Below, piece after piece: positions 36,630 through 47,264 of a DNA stretch of 64,000 bases. This DNA is from Manis javanica. Lineage: Eukaryota > Chordata > Mammalia > Pholidota > Manidae. Positions within the stretch are counted from its first letter, which is position 1; each line of letters begins with the position of its first letter. The notes below the pieces were generated by a model that was given only the letters and a program-made list of their open reading frames with translations, was not told the DNA's origin and did not search any database. The translations under genes were made by a program, and so were the position numbers. The stretch covers positions 105,665,001-105,729,000 of the forward strand of contig NC_133161.1 of assembly GCF_040802235.1 (NCBI RefSeq), written 5' to 3'.

Positions 36630-37834
36630 GGGGACAGGGCTTGAGACACATTTATTATATTAGTTACTAATATAAAATTGTTTACTTTGGAAGCTTAAAA
36701 AAGATTCACAGCAAATGGACTCTAAGAATGAAATGAACCAGGAAAGAAGCATCTGGACTCACACTGGCCTCCCAGAGGCTACATAACTATCATGTTGTTC
36801 AGCTCAGAACACGTGGCATCAGAGTTGTGGGGTTTATTTTGGAACAAGTGAACAATTGTGAGGATTTTTTATGAATAAGACAAATTCCTCGTAATATTCC
36901 TATTGGGTCATTTGGCAAAATTATACTTGTTATTATTCCTTAAAATGTAGTCATGAGTGCAAATGACACTACCATCCATATTTCCAGGATATGACACAGT
37001 CCTAATGCTCAACTAATATACTTAAACTGTCAGGCTGGTAAGAAGGGTTCATTTTTTAATCACTCTATGAAATGTACATTTTGTAACAAAAGCAGTCATC
37101 CCTTTTATATTAGTACAGGGCTAATAAGGACACACTGTTTTAAAATAGTTTTGAAACATTACAAAATATATCAGTTAATATATGCTTGAGATATTAATAT
37201 GGCCTAATAAAATTATTGAGGAAGGGATATAATATTATCTGAATTGAAGACAGCATACATTTAATCAATGTATGTATTATAATAATGAATGTAAGGCCCC
37301 ACTTATATGTCTGCCACTTTCCAAAGAGTGCACTTTGACAAAACTACGTATTTCTCACTGCTCATCAGCAGCAGCCTGCTATCCTTGCCATTGTAAAATC
37401 TCTGCTAATGATGACTGGCCGACAAGCCTGGGTCACACGTAGGTCTCTCAGGTTACCCACTGGTATGACAGCATCCATCACAGTCCTTTCCCTAAGAAGA
37501 ACAGTGCTAGCTGAGCTCTTTTGGCCTATTCAACAATAAATTCAATTTTTCTATTTCCCCATCACTTAAAAATATTATAACTGTTCATTTTACTTCTTTA
37601 CTGTGTTATGATTCAGTGACATCATAAGGGAATAAAAGTATGGCCATGGATCCATCTAATATTCTACCAGATCTTTTCTTTAGAGTGCTACTAATACAGG
37701 TAGACTGATAAGAACAAGAAGGAAAAAGGGAAAAGTTCATGTAGAAATATCCTTTGCAAGGTGACTATTTTAACAGGGTTAAAACAAACGATTCTTCTTC
37801 AGTCTTTTGAGGTCACTTAAGGTGGCCAGAACAT
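36630..37834 (-). other. Candidate terminal exon or retrocopied 3' UTR
   Basis: On the minus strand a good acceptor ('catttttccag') precedes 37,834. The following frame reads (D)VLATLSDLKRLKKNRLF and stops at 37,779-37,781. About 1.1 kb of AT-rich UTR-like sequence follows, ending in AATAAATGTG (AATAAA at 36,656-36,651), with A-rich text about 25 bases beyond ('ccaaaaatgaaaaatggg'). This is the layout of a last coding exon with its 3' UTR, or of a processed copy. I do not recognise the peptide. 37,860-38,060 has a further 66-codon minus frame of unknown meaning. Confidence 0.3.
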
Positions 37835-38119
37835 CTGGAAAAATGAAAAATGTCCATAATTAACTTATTGCTATACCACATTGAATGTGCTGTTCCTCGC
37901 TAGCAAGTGATACTGCAGTAAGCAGTGCAAAACTACACTGAACCGTGTGCATTAAAGCAGTATTCTCATCAGTTGTAGCACATTCGTCAGTCATACATTG
38001 CCTCAGATGATTGGTGCATTTAATTTTCATGGAATAAGCTTGCACCTTTAGAGGGATCAATCTATTAAAAAGATACTACTAATATTTCCAGACTCTGTGG
38101 GCAACTGTATTTTACTTTT

Positions 38120-38855
38120 AGTAAAATTCACAGGGGCAAATCTTATAAATATTTTTACATTTATATATACTCAGACAAAATGCATATCAAAAGCTAGATC
38201 CCTCTTGTCTTAAAAAATGTTTACATCAAAACATTTTGCTGAAAAGGAAATGATTTTTAATCTATAGATAAAACACTCTCTACATGATATTTGGGATATA
38301 TAACAAATTTGGATTTAAAGTAGATTTTTACTTAAAACAGGTCTCACACTGATTTTAACAAACTAGGAACCAAGTCCGGAGGGGATGATCCGGTCCCTTT
38401 CTAGCACAGAAGTTGTCCAACACTATATTTGAGTACAAAATATGTATCCGGAAGAATTTTCACAGAAGAGCAGTGGTGGGAGGGAAATGATGCCTTTGGG
38501 CCTTGCTAACAATATTCTTCCTTCACAATTTTGTTGTGGGCCCCCCAGGCCTTGTGGCTGCTGCCTTCCTGTCCCCAGGTCCCCAGGCTGTGGCCTTTGG
38601 TGTCAGGCTTAGGGCACCCAGGAAGCTGCTTCTCTGGCGGATGTGCTCCCATCTGCTGCGGTCCCCTGGCTGCCCAGGTGTACACACAGCCTCATCTCCA
38701 GCTGACAGGTGTTTATGAACTAGCTGTGTTTCATAGAGAACAAGGCGCACACTAGGGTAATGCTTACCCGTGCCTTCCATAAACTCAAGGGAAAAGCAAT
38801 CAGTATTAAAATCACCTACTTGAAAAACAAAGTGTGAGTTCTTCCCCTCAGAGAA
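38120..38855. other. Unique non-coding stretch
   Basis: No feature recognised. 38,530-38,720 is GC-richer and open on both strands, without family resemblance. Confidence 0.4.
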
Positions 38856-38859
38856 GTTC

Positions 38860-39165
38860 CACCGGTCTGCTGGGGCTCCTGTACCTAAACCCCGCAGAAC
38901 AAGTGGCTTACAGAGCAGAAACGTACACGCTCACGGTGTTGGAGCCTGGAAGTCCAAGGCCAAGGTGTCAGCCGGCCTGGTTTCCCTGAGGCCTCCCTCC
39001 AGAGTCCTGCTCAGTTGGTCTCATCTCCTATAAGGATTCCAGTCATACTGGATTAGGGCCAAAATCCTCTTTTCAAATGCATTCACATTCTGAATTACTG
39101 GAAATTAGAAATTCAACATAAGAAATTTGAGTGTGGGAACAAAATTCAGCCATAACAGTGATCTG
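38860..39165 (-). mobile_element. MLT1-type MaLR LTR relic, antisense
   Basis: Reverse-complement MLT1 phrases: 'tctgctggggctcctgtacc', 'ggagcctggaagtccaaggc', 'caaggtgtcagccggcctgg', 'ctcctataaggattccagtc' and 'ggattagggccaaaatcctc'. Old antisense copy. Confidence 0.75.
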
Positions 39166-39169
39166 CCTG

Positions 39170-41395
39170 AGTTTACTAGTGAACTGAGTCTGTCAGGGAG
39201 ACTCCACTCGAGGTCACAGGGCTTAAGAACTAAACATGAGGTCAGAGAGCTAACATTCCACTCCCATCGCAGAAAGGAGCAAAGCCCCTGCGTTTCAGGA
39301 AGGCCCAGAGGTTGCTGCTCAGAACCATGGCGTTTAAGAACACCTCCTCCAATCTGAGGGACCTTGAAAAGAAACTCTACCATCTAAGCTCCCAGTGTAG
39401 CAAATATGTACTGTGTTGTTCTCATGACAATAAATATGGGAAATAGCTTAAAAGTGGAATTATTGTGAAGGTAGGTAGGCTTATTTATTTAAAAGTAACA
39501 TCACCTTAAAAATGTGTAGAATCTGAAAAGTAAACATTTGTCTACTTTTATTCTCTTTACATGGATGTGAATCTTCATTTTATGATCTTCTAGCTAACAG
39601 GTGACAGTGACTTGGTGATGGTGGACCGTGATCTATGTAGAGTGACATCAAAGGGCGCAATAAAGAATATTGTCTTTCCAAAAGATTCTGAGGTCAAAGA
39701 GCTTTGACAAACTTTGGGTTAAGCCAAACAAATAACATTTTATTCATTTTTTGCTAGTTAGACATTGTCGGAGGCTTCATGCATGATATATAAGATGGAC
39801 ATATGTGTCATAATATTCCTTAAACCTGTTTGAATCCCAAGACCTTGTTTTGCTTTATGGAGAAACTGTGAAACTTTATGGAAACGCTTTTTTTGAGCTT
39901 CACGGTCCTGGCACAGGCTTTCTCCTGGCTGTCTGGGAGGGCAGCTCAGTGCTAAGGACTGGCTCATGTGTATGTGCTCTGTTTCTGGCCACACCGTTCT
40001 CCTCCCTGGCTTCTAGGATCACTTTACTGTTCAGCGGAGGGCCCTGCAGGGAGAGTGAATGCAGGCCCAGCTCCAGGGCCAACCGTGCCCTGGTCACACG
40101 GTCCTCAGCAGGCACCCGAGGCCAAGACAGTCATGCATTCCCTGACTCCCCTGGGAGAGGGTTTTGTTCAATTTTTTTCTAATTCACTCTACAGGGAGGA
40201 AGCCCGAAGTAGCTTCTGAATGGCTCAGGGCTATGCCGCAGTTCAGGGTCAAGTCTCTTTCCAATGGGCCTTCAAGCCAGGGAGGCAGCCTGTCACAAGG
40301 GCCAGGGGCCCTGCCTCTGGAGTCCTGGAGTTGATGGCTGGAGGAAAGGCTGCAGCTCTGACTCAGGGGAATTCAAGGCCAGCAGACCCTAGCTTCTCCA
40401 AGGGTCTTTGGTAGTCTTCTGCAATGGATGCCAGTTAAAACAGTATTTCTTTACCCTATTCATTCATTCTTGTCATTTCTCATTTTACTTCATGACCCAA
40501 TTATTATTTTTGATGATTATGGAAATCCAATGCTTTCAAAGATTCACCCTCAAGGACTGTCCCATTAACATTTTCCATGAACAGAAATGCTGTGTGTTCC
40601 AATATTTTATCCTCCATCATTTCCTGTTCTTCTCCAGGTCTTGACCTTGCTGCCTGGGACACTTGTCAGGGATGTTTCCAAGAGTGTGTGAATATTTGGC
40701 GCTGGGGTTCCTCTGAATGAAGTATAATCTCTGATGTCTTTCTCTGTTCAAACAATTTAGGAACAAAATGAAAATATGGGCAATATAAAATCAAAATGTA
40801 TTTTAATTTCCCATTCTATTAACACCCCTTTTATATTTCCATAGAGCTAAATTAGTGGCCCCTGATGACTACATGTTGTCTTTATGGGTAAGTACAAAAG
40901 AAAATCACCTTAACAAAAATGCTCACATATTTCCCTAGTGTGAGGGAACAATCTTCCATCCTTCCACTGGCAAGGACAGTTCACAGGGAGCACGACAAAG
41001 GAACTTCTCACCATATACTTGTTCTTATGCATAATCAAGGAATGATGCTATCACAGGGACCCAGTGTAGCTTCACTATAAAAGAGCACAGCCACCAGGAT
41101 ACAGCACTCAGCCAGGATACAAGAGGCAGGGAGATGGGGCACTATTACAGAGATCACCTTAGTGTAATCATCACTCAAATTAAAACTACACTAGCCTAAG
41201 AGCTCTGTGTTCATTTCTGGATTCTCACCAACTAGTCCAATTTCTGGCTTATGAAAGTCCTTTAGTAAATATTTTCTTACTTACTAAAATGAGTGGGTGG
41301 CAATCTAGTGATTCTGACAATAACCTCATGATTCCAATGTATTATATTTTTACTAATATCATGAAGTAAATATTGAGGAATCTGAAAGGCTTGGA
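39170..41395. other. Unique non-coding stretch
   Basis: I see no gene, RNA or repeat that I can name. A 110-codon plus frame at 39,850 overlaps minus-strand frames in a GC-richer patch and is not convincing. Confidence 0.4.
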
Positions 41396-41399
41396 GTTC

Positions 41400-41755
41400 T
41401 TTAAAAGAACCAAACAAGGGTCTCTGTGACAAGATTGGTATGAAATTACAAATCAATTACAAGAATACTGGAAAGTTTACAAATATTTGAAAATTCTGAA
41501 CAACTAGTGGGAGAAAAAAATTAAAAGAAAATTTTTAAATACCTTGGAGAAAATTTAAATGGAAACACAACATACTAAAATTTGTGAGATGCAGCAAAAG
41601 CAGTTCGATGAGGGAAGTTCATAAACACCTACATTAAGAAAAAAGAAACATCACAAATAAGAGATCTAACTGTACATTTTAAGGAACTAGATAAACCAAT
41701 ACTGTTGGCTAGTCTAATACTAAGCTAGATGATATATATACAGGGTATATCAACC
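41400..41755 (+). mobile_element. LINE-1 ORF2 fragment, sense
   Basis: Phrases typical of L1 ORF2 middle sequence: 'ggaaacacaacatactaaaa', 'tttgtgagatgcagcaaaag' and 'taagagatctaactgtacat'. Short and broken. Confidence 0.7.
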
Positions 41756-41759
41756 CAGT

Positions 41760-42050
41760 GTACTTAATATATTTATTTTGTTCATTACTTTAAATCCTAG
41801 AATAATTTTTGGGAGAAAGAAAGCTTTTCAAGTCTGTCTCCTTTTCTTGGAAGTGAAATTTATAGTACTGAAAAATTAAAATAGCAGGTCACCATATAAA
41901 GGTCTGAGTTGTCAGAAACACATCTGATGAACAGAGTTGGTATTCTTTTGGCTGTAAATGGAAAAGACACAAATCAAACCTGCTTTCACTCATATAATGG
42001 AAGTGATCAAGCACAGGTGTCAGTCACAGCTGAACCCCAGGGACAAACCA
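41760..42050. other. Short unassigned stretch
   Basis: No feature is certain here. 41,935-42,020 resembles an ancient interspersed repeat ('ttttggctgtaaatggaaaa') that I cannot name. Confidence 0.35.
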
Positions 42051-42064
42051 TAGCTCTAGGACTG

Positions 42065-42360
42065 GGTCTGTGGGTAAAATGGTAACATTTCCAGAATATC
42101 TCGCTTGGCTTTGATGCATTTGCATATCCTCAGGGGTGGAGAGAAGTTCATCTCCATGTCAATGGGTAATAACCAGGGCAACTGAGGGCATTTACCCTGA
42201 GAGGTTAAGGGGAAGGGCTTGCTTGCTTGGTTGCGTCTTCTGGAGTAGGGGAGAGAGATGCGCTGGGCTGCAGTTTGTAAGCAATAAATGGGTTTTAAAC
42301 TTTATTCCTCCCTTTGACTGTTTTTAGAGGTATTGTGCCACAGGATTTCCTGTCCCTACA
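42065..42360 (+). mobile_element. Solo LTR fragment, same family as the 43.9-44.3 kb LTR
   Basis: Shares a series of blocks with the reverse complement of 43,892-44,200: 'tgtgggtaaaat', 'catttgcatatcct', 'gtcaatgggtaat', 'gcagtttgtaa', AATAAATGG, 'ttttaaactttatt' and 'cctccctttgactg'. It ends CCCTACA at 42,360. The poly(A) signal lies about 80 bases before the end. The 5' border is unclear. Confidence 0.7.
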
Positions 42361-42364
42361 CTTA

Positions 42365-43348
42365 CAGGTCTTATCCCTTCCATCCCTGCCTCCTCTGGCT
42401 TGGTTCCATTTTGTTTGTTTCTTACAGTGATTCACATCTTCTGATAAAAGGAAGGAATCCTGGTGGACACTGACTTGTGCAGGAACACCCAGGGGGCTCT
42501 ATCCCTAGAGATCGCCTCTGGGTATGGGTTTGCCCCTCTAGACACTGAGAATCACATCTTTCTCCCCAAAGCTTTTTTGTTTCTGAATCTCATCAAAGAT
42601 GGTCCATTTTTTCTGATCTGAGTTGTTGCTCAATGAAGAGTTGCAGATACATACAGGGTCTGGTGGTATAATTGAAAAAGATTTTCTAGGGTGTCCATAT
42701 TTTCTACGCGATAGTAGAGGCATTAGTCAATCTTCCTCCATTCACCTTCCTACAGAGTGCAGATAGCCTAATTTTTAAAGACTGTGGTTTACTTCTTCCT
42801 CACATAATAGACATTTTTAGTGCTTGCAAAAGATGAGTATCGTAGCCATGTTGCATCCACCCAGCTGTTCAATGAAAATAGTGACTTTCAAAAAATATTT
42901 CATATAAAACAACTGCACTAAATTCCAAAGGTGTATGGGAGACCATTAGAGTTTCTGAAGGAGCTCGGGTAAGCTGGTCTCAGAAGGCAGGGTGGCACGG
43001 CTCCCATAGGCTCCATGCCTGGGCAGCATGGGTGCTGGAAGTGCTGCCCCGCACCCTCCGCTCCCCTCAGTCTGAGCCTGGGAAGGACTGATGCCTGGGG
43101 AGGAGAATTCTCTCCTGGATATGGAGACTGTTCAAACACTGGGAGCTCATTGCTGCTGGGTGGGAACATGCGGGCAAGCCTCCCATCCTTTATCGACTCT
43201 CTGTGAATGAAGCTGTATGTACATCTCCAAGGACAGGAAGTGATGCAGAAGAGACAATTTCCCAGTGTGCGGTACTAGTGGCAGAGAAGCTCTTCGTTCC
43301 TCAGAGCACTTTCTAAACTACTTTGTGATAGTTGTGTGGGTGGTGGTG
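42365..43348. other. Unassigned non-coding stretch
   Basis: No gene or named repeat is visible. It separates two LTRs of one family that lie in opposite orientation. Confidence 0.4.
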
Positions 43349-43352
43349 ACAG

Positions 43353-43866
43353 TGTTGGATTCTCTAAGAGGAGGATGCCACCCCAAATCACTCACGGAAG
43401 GCGTCTCTTGATGCAACAAGAAGAGGAATTTATTCAGGAACCAGCTAGCTGGGGTCCAAGTGTCAGCCCGACGCAGCGGGTCTCAACAAGGACCCCGAGC
43501 ACTCAAAGCCAAGGGTTTATATAGCATTTTCAAAACATTTAACTCATAGTAATTTTCCACAGCTGCACATTATTCTTGCAAGACATGCATCCTGGTGTTA
43601 GGCGAGAGCAAGATAAGACCACTCCTCAATTGTCAGGGAGGTTCTGCACGATAAGCTTGGTATGTAAGATAAGCTGACCACGGTTAGCTGACTAAAGGCC
43701 ACAGCTGCCCACCACCTGGTGTTCATCATTAACTTATTTTTCAAGGCCTTACCCAGTTCCAGTTTTTCTTTCTAAGTCACATACTCAGAAAATGGCTTCT
43801 AGGCTCTTAAGATGGCTATGCTTATGCTAACCTGTTTCTATTCTCTTTTAATGCTTAGATTCTACA
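43353..43866 (-). mobile_element. Solo LTR, class I (ERV1-like), antisense
   Basis: A 514 bp LTR whose minus strand starts TGTAGAATC and ends ATCCAACA. Identical 4 bp duplications ACAG lie at 43,349-43,352 and 43,867-43,870. On the minus strand a TATA-like 'gctatataaacc' (about 43,520) precedes AATAAA (about 43,430), in correct order. No internal sequence remains. Borders and duplication are intact, so it is younger than the decayed MaLR copies. Confidence 0.85.
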
Positions 43867-43891
43867 ACAGAAAATGATTTCTGTAACTGGG

Positions 43892-44340
43892 TGTAATTCT
43901 GGGGAGAGGAAATCCCAGGGCAAAATACCTCTGAAAACTGAAATCAGTCAAAGGGAGAAATAAAGTTTAAAATCCATTTATTGTTTACAAACTGCAGTCC
44001 AGTGCCATCTCTCTCCCCTGCTCCAGAAGAAGCAGGCAAGCGTGCCCCTCCCCTTCACTTCTCAGGTTCAGACATGCTCTTACTTGCCCAAGTAATTACC
44101 CATTGACATGCAGATGAACTTCTCCCCCCCTCCCCCACCAGGATATGCAAATGCACCAACCAAAACCAGGAGAGATATTCTGGAAATACTGCAATTTTAC
44201 CCACAAGCCACCCCTCCAGAAATCTCACCTTATAATCTACTTGTTCCCTTTTTCTGCAATAGTCCCTGGGCAAGAAAACTGGAGCACTGTGACCAGACTA
44301 ATGACACAACAATAGCAACAGCAATAAAGTCATGACAGTC
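43892..44340 (-). mobile_element. LTR attached to the integrase fossil, antisense
   Basis: The minus strand carries 'tgtgggtaaaattgcagtat', 'ggtgcatttgcatatcctgg', AATAAATGG and 'tttctccctttgactga', and ends CAGAATTACA at 43,892. It lies downstream, in element sense, of the integrase remnant at 45.1-45.7 kb, as a 3' LTR should. The upstream border is not fixed; it may lie near 44,290-44,340. Confidence 0.65.
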
Positions 44341-44344
44341 CTCA

Positions 44345-45700
44345 AGCTGGAGGATTCAGCTAGGTTCAAAGTCCTATGCAGATTCAGTCCATAGCTGGTC
44401 CATTCCATAGGCAGGCAGTAGCCGAGGGTTCAGAGCAATCATCATGCAGGAGTCGCACAGGGGCAGCCATTCAGGCCAAGAGGACTATAGGAGAAAAATA
44501 ACATTAAGGGTGATAAGATACATGTTTTAATGACACCAGCATGGGCAAATCCTGTCCATCAGGTAGGATACATGCAAGAGAGTGGTCTTGTGATAGGACA
44601 GTGGCAGGAATGGGATCTCATCCTCATCTAGTATATGACACGTTCACCCCCCTCTCTGTGGGAGTTACAGATGGGTCAATATATAGGGCTAGGGGAGGCG
44701 CATGCACTGGTCATAAAGATAAAACTTCCCCGCAAGATGCTCTTACCTCCTGGATGTTTTGGGTACACTACCGTGACCTTTGGGGCCATTCAGCTGTTAT
44801 TCCAGGAATACACAGGAGGCCAGCTTCCAGGCCTTTCACCCAAGGTGCCAGAAGGGCCAGCCATCACTGCTCCATGTGTCGAAATGTCCAGGGCCAGGTC
44901 CATTCAACAGTGTCTCAAGGACTTAATGAAGTTAGGGCTGGCAGCAGGATGTTGCTCCGCTGGCCATATCTTGGTTTCAATAACTTCTTTGGTTTGGATG
45001 TACAATTGTATAGGAGAGGCAGCAAGGTACGTGAGCATATAATACACAGGGCTCAAAGCTCCTTTACGTGGCTTCTCATTCAAACGCCGCAGCACTGTCC
45101 ATAGGCGAACTGACCAACCTCATAGGCTATTGCTGTCTGACTTCAGGCCAGATTTCAACAAACCATTGTACCTCTCTATCGCGTGCCCCGGCAAGATTAT
45201 ATGCTACACGAAATTTCCACTTTATTCCTAATTGCTGCACCCATTCTTGCAATGCATGTCCAGCAAAATGGGTGCCTTGATCGCTCTCAATCAACTCTGT
45301 TCCACCATTGGCTGCAAAGAGAAGCTCTAGAGCTCTCTTGGTGGTTTGCTGATATGCACAATGTGCAGGAAAAGCAACCAATAGTCCAGTAGTCATGTCC
45401 ACACAAGATATGGCATACTGATATTCTTCTGATATGGGCAGAGGCCCAATATAGTCTATTTGCCACCTGACAAGGGATATTGGCCCCGTCACTATTGCCC
45501 CTTGTTGCTGTGGGACTCTGTGTAAGTCCCTCTTGGAGCACACAAGGCACTCCTTCCCGGCACTGCTGACTTCTTCAAAGGTCAGTGGCAAGCCCCCTGA
45601 TGGGCTACAGCCCACATTGTCTTTTGCACCACGTACAACAAACGCTGGTGTAGCCATTGGGTCACATCAGAGGCAGGCTTTCCTTCTAGCCAGAGAGCTG
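44345..45700 (-). mobile_element. Endogenous retrovirus pol fossil, integrase region (ERV-L-like)
   Basis: On the minus strand, about 45,657-45,130 encodes a recognisable retroviral integrase piece: a CxxC of the zinc-binding part (KECLVCSKRD), then WQIDYIGPLP and SDQGTHFAGHALQEW, the first two acidic-residue blocks of the catalytic core, and a GIKWKF block. The wording is closest, from memory, to class III ERV-L/MuERV-L integrases. 45,100-44,345 is the post-integrase tail before the 3' LTR; I see no envelope gene there, which fits ERV-L. It is a broken fossil lacking most of gag and pol. Confidence 0.75.
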
Positions 45701-45894
45701 GCCAGAGGCCAGAGTCCCAAATCTTGTAAACAATGGTAGTATTAGAGTACCCCTAACAACAGCCTTTACTTCTTTTCCCAAATCGATACTCACTGTTCCT
45801 GGCTTACACTCGTTGTTCCTGGCTCACATCTTTTACTGAAAAGTAGAATGGAACCAAAGGGAATTAAATTTATTGGACCTTAGATTTATTCAAA

Positions 45895-46100
45895 GCCTGT
45901 GCAAAACAGCGATTAAGAACACGGGGATTGCAGTCAGATATATCAGGGTGTAAATTCCTGCTTAGCACTTAACTGCTGCAGTTTGGTAAGTAACTTAATC
46001 TCACTGTCCTCATCTGCAAAATGGGGGTAATAATACCACCTTTCAATTTTTCTTACAATTAAATAACAAATCTTAATGTCTGGAACAGACTAAGAAGGAA
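45895..46100 (+). mobile_element. MIR SINE relic
   Basis: Full-length-like order: 'gattaagaacacggggattg', 'cagatatatcagggtgtaaa', 'ttaactgctgcagtttggta', 'taatctcactgtcctcatct' and 'gcaaaatgggggtaataata'. Confidence 0.9.
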
Positions 46101-46539
46101 GTTTATACAGTAGTTAATTTATCAAGTCTCTTGCCATTTCCCGGGGCCAAGTGCTTTACACACTTATCAACCCTACACAATGGATTTAGGACTGAAAAAT
46201 GTAGTCAGTGTACAGTAGCAGAAATTTATGTAGCAGTGGGAGTGTGTTCATAGCAGTATATTTCCCAACAATGATGCGAGACACACTTTTCTAGGTTGAA
46301 ATTTGATAAAAGCTAGGTAGAAGAAAATCCCACACAGCAGGCTCTGATGAGCACCTTAAGCTGATACTCCTCGTTTCTGAATGAGGGAGGAGCACACCTC
46401 AGCATATGGTTTGGCCCAGGAGCTCCTTTGGCAGGACGCTGGTGCCTTTCTGGGACAGTTGGCTGGGAAGGGCCATCCACCTGCTGGAGCTGGAGGGCTG
46501 AGGACCATTTATTGGCTGTTGCCCTCTTGCTGAACTCCG

Positions 46540-46850
46540 TGCAGTAAGCACCGCGTACGTTCGTAGAGACTTTCGCGGATAGCCTGTGGCGCCTCTGTAC
46601 GAGAGGAAAGCGGGGTCCCACGCACAGGTGCCACTGTCAATCCAACCTGATACCTCACATTCTCGTTCAGCTTTGTAGCTAACGCTGGACCCGAGGACAC
46701 AGCAGCCAGTAAGGGGAGGCGCCTCCCTGTGGGGATTCTTGCAGAACCGAAGCCATTCCACAGCCTTGGAGGACTGCTTTCTCCTGCCTTTGCTGGACAG
46801 CCAATAGATGACTTGCCAGGTAAGGGCCGCCAGGGCCTGGGAACCTGGAG
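46540..46850. other. CpG-island shore with candidate splice donor
   Basis: Moderately CpG-rich sequence 5' of AUH. A consensus-like donor, CAG|GTAAGG, follows 46,819 on the plus strand, so an alternative upstream first exon is conceivable. The minus strand holds overlapping open frames (46,399-46,761 and others) with no family resemblance. Confidence 0.3.
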
Positions 46851-47050
46851 CTCAAGCCACAGGGCCTGGAGGAGGGAGGGGTGTAGGGAGCGGCGGGCGG
46901 GGCCCGGTGTGGTCTGTCGGGGTGGCTCCGGGGTCTTCGGGGGCGGGACCTGGAGCGATCGCTAGGCCCGGGGGCGGGGCTGGGCGTGCGCGCAGCGGCG
47001 TGCTCGAGACGGGGGCGGGGCAATAGCAGCAGGCTCACCCCGTTAACAGA

Positions 47051-47062
47051 CAACATGGCGGC
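47051..47062 (+). promoter_or_regulatory. AUH: TISU/YY1 element over the AUH start codon
   Basis: CAACATGGCGGC matches the published consensus SAASATGGCGGC at all 12 positions. TISU directs cap-proximal initiation without scanning, and is common in mitochondrial and basic cellular genes. Here the ATG it defines (47,055) is not in frame with the conserved part of exon 1 (see the exon entry). Confidence 0.85.
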
Positions 47063-47264
47063 GGTTGCCGCCGTTCCTTCGTGGCCGCTTTCTGTGCGCG
47101 GCTCGGCCCCGGGTGGAGGCTGCCGGGCTCCTGCACGAATCCGCGCGCGATGTGGGCCCGGGGCTGTGCCTGCGGCCGGGGGGTGGCGGCTCCGCGAAGG
47201 AGCTACAGCCCTGAGGTGAAGACCGCAGACGAGCTGCGGGTGCGGCACCTGGAGGAGACCCGAA
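47055..47264 (+). CDS. AUH: AUH exon 1 (methylglutaconyl-CoA hydratase, transit peptide)
   Basis: AUH is a mitochondrial enoyl-CoA hydratase-family enzyme. It hydrates 3-methylglutaconyl-CoA in leucine breakdown and also binds AU-rich RNA. Only exon 1 is in the window. The conserved block [14 protein letters not shown] (about 47,213-47,255) matches human [15 protein letters not shown], and the text before it ([18 protein letters not shown]) matches the human transit peptide (PGLRLPGS, IWAQG, GYSSE). The donor GTGAGG starts at 47,265. The block HLEE-TR is one residue shorter than human HLEEENR. Oddity: the TISU ATG at 47,055 opens MAAVAAVP, like human MAAAVAAAP, but is offset by +2 from the conserved frame and stops at 47,219. 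The conserved frame has no ATG upstream; its first in-frame ATG is at 47,150 (MWARG). So either a frameshifting deletion (or sequence error) lies near 47,078, or translation starts at 47,150 with a shortened transit peptide. The gene identity is secure; the start is not. The remaining exons lie beyond the window. Confidence 0.9.

Noticed and set aside
45068-45280. Plus-strand open frames opposite the integrase fossil
   Set aside because: The recognisable protein text is on the minus strand; the plus frames are antisense shadows.
46560-46630. rRNA-like word 'gtacgagagga' suggesting a 28S fragment
   Set aside because: Only about 11 bases match the sarcin-ricin region and the flanks do not resemble 28S rRNA.
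46679-47248. 189-codon minus-strand frame opposite AUH exon 1
   Set aside because: It is a CpG-island shadow rich in Pro, Arg and Ala; the conserved protein signal is on the plus strand.
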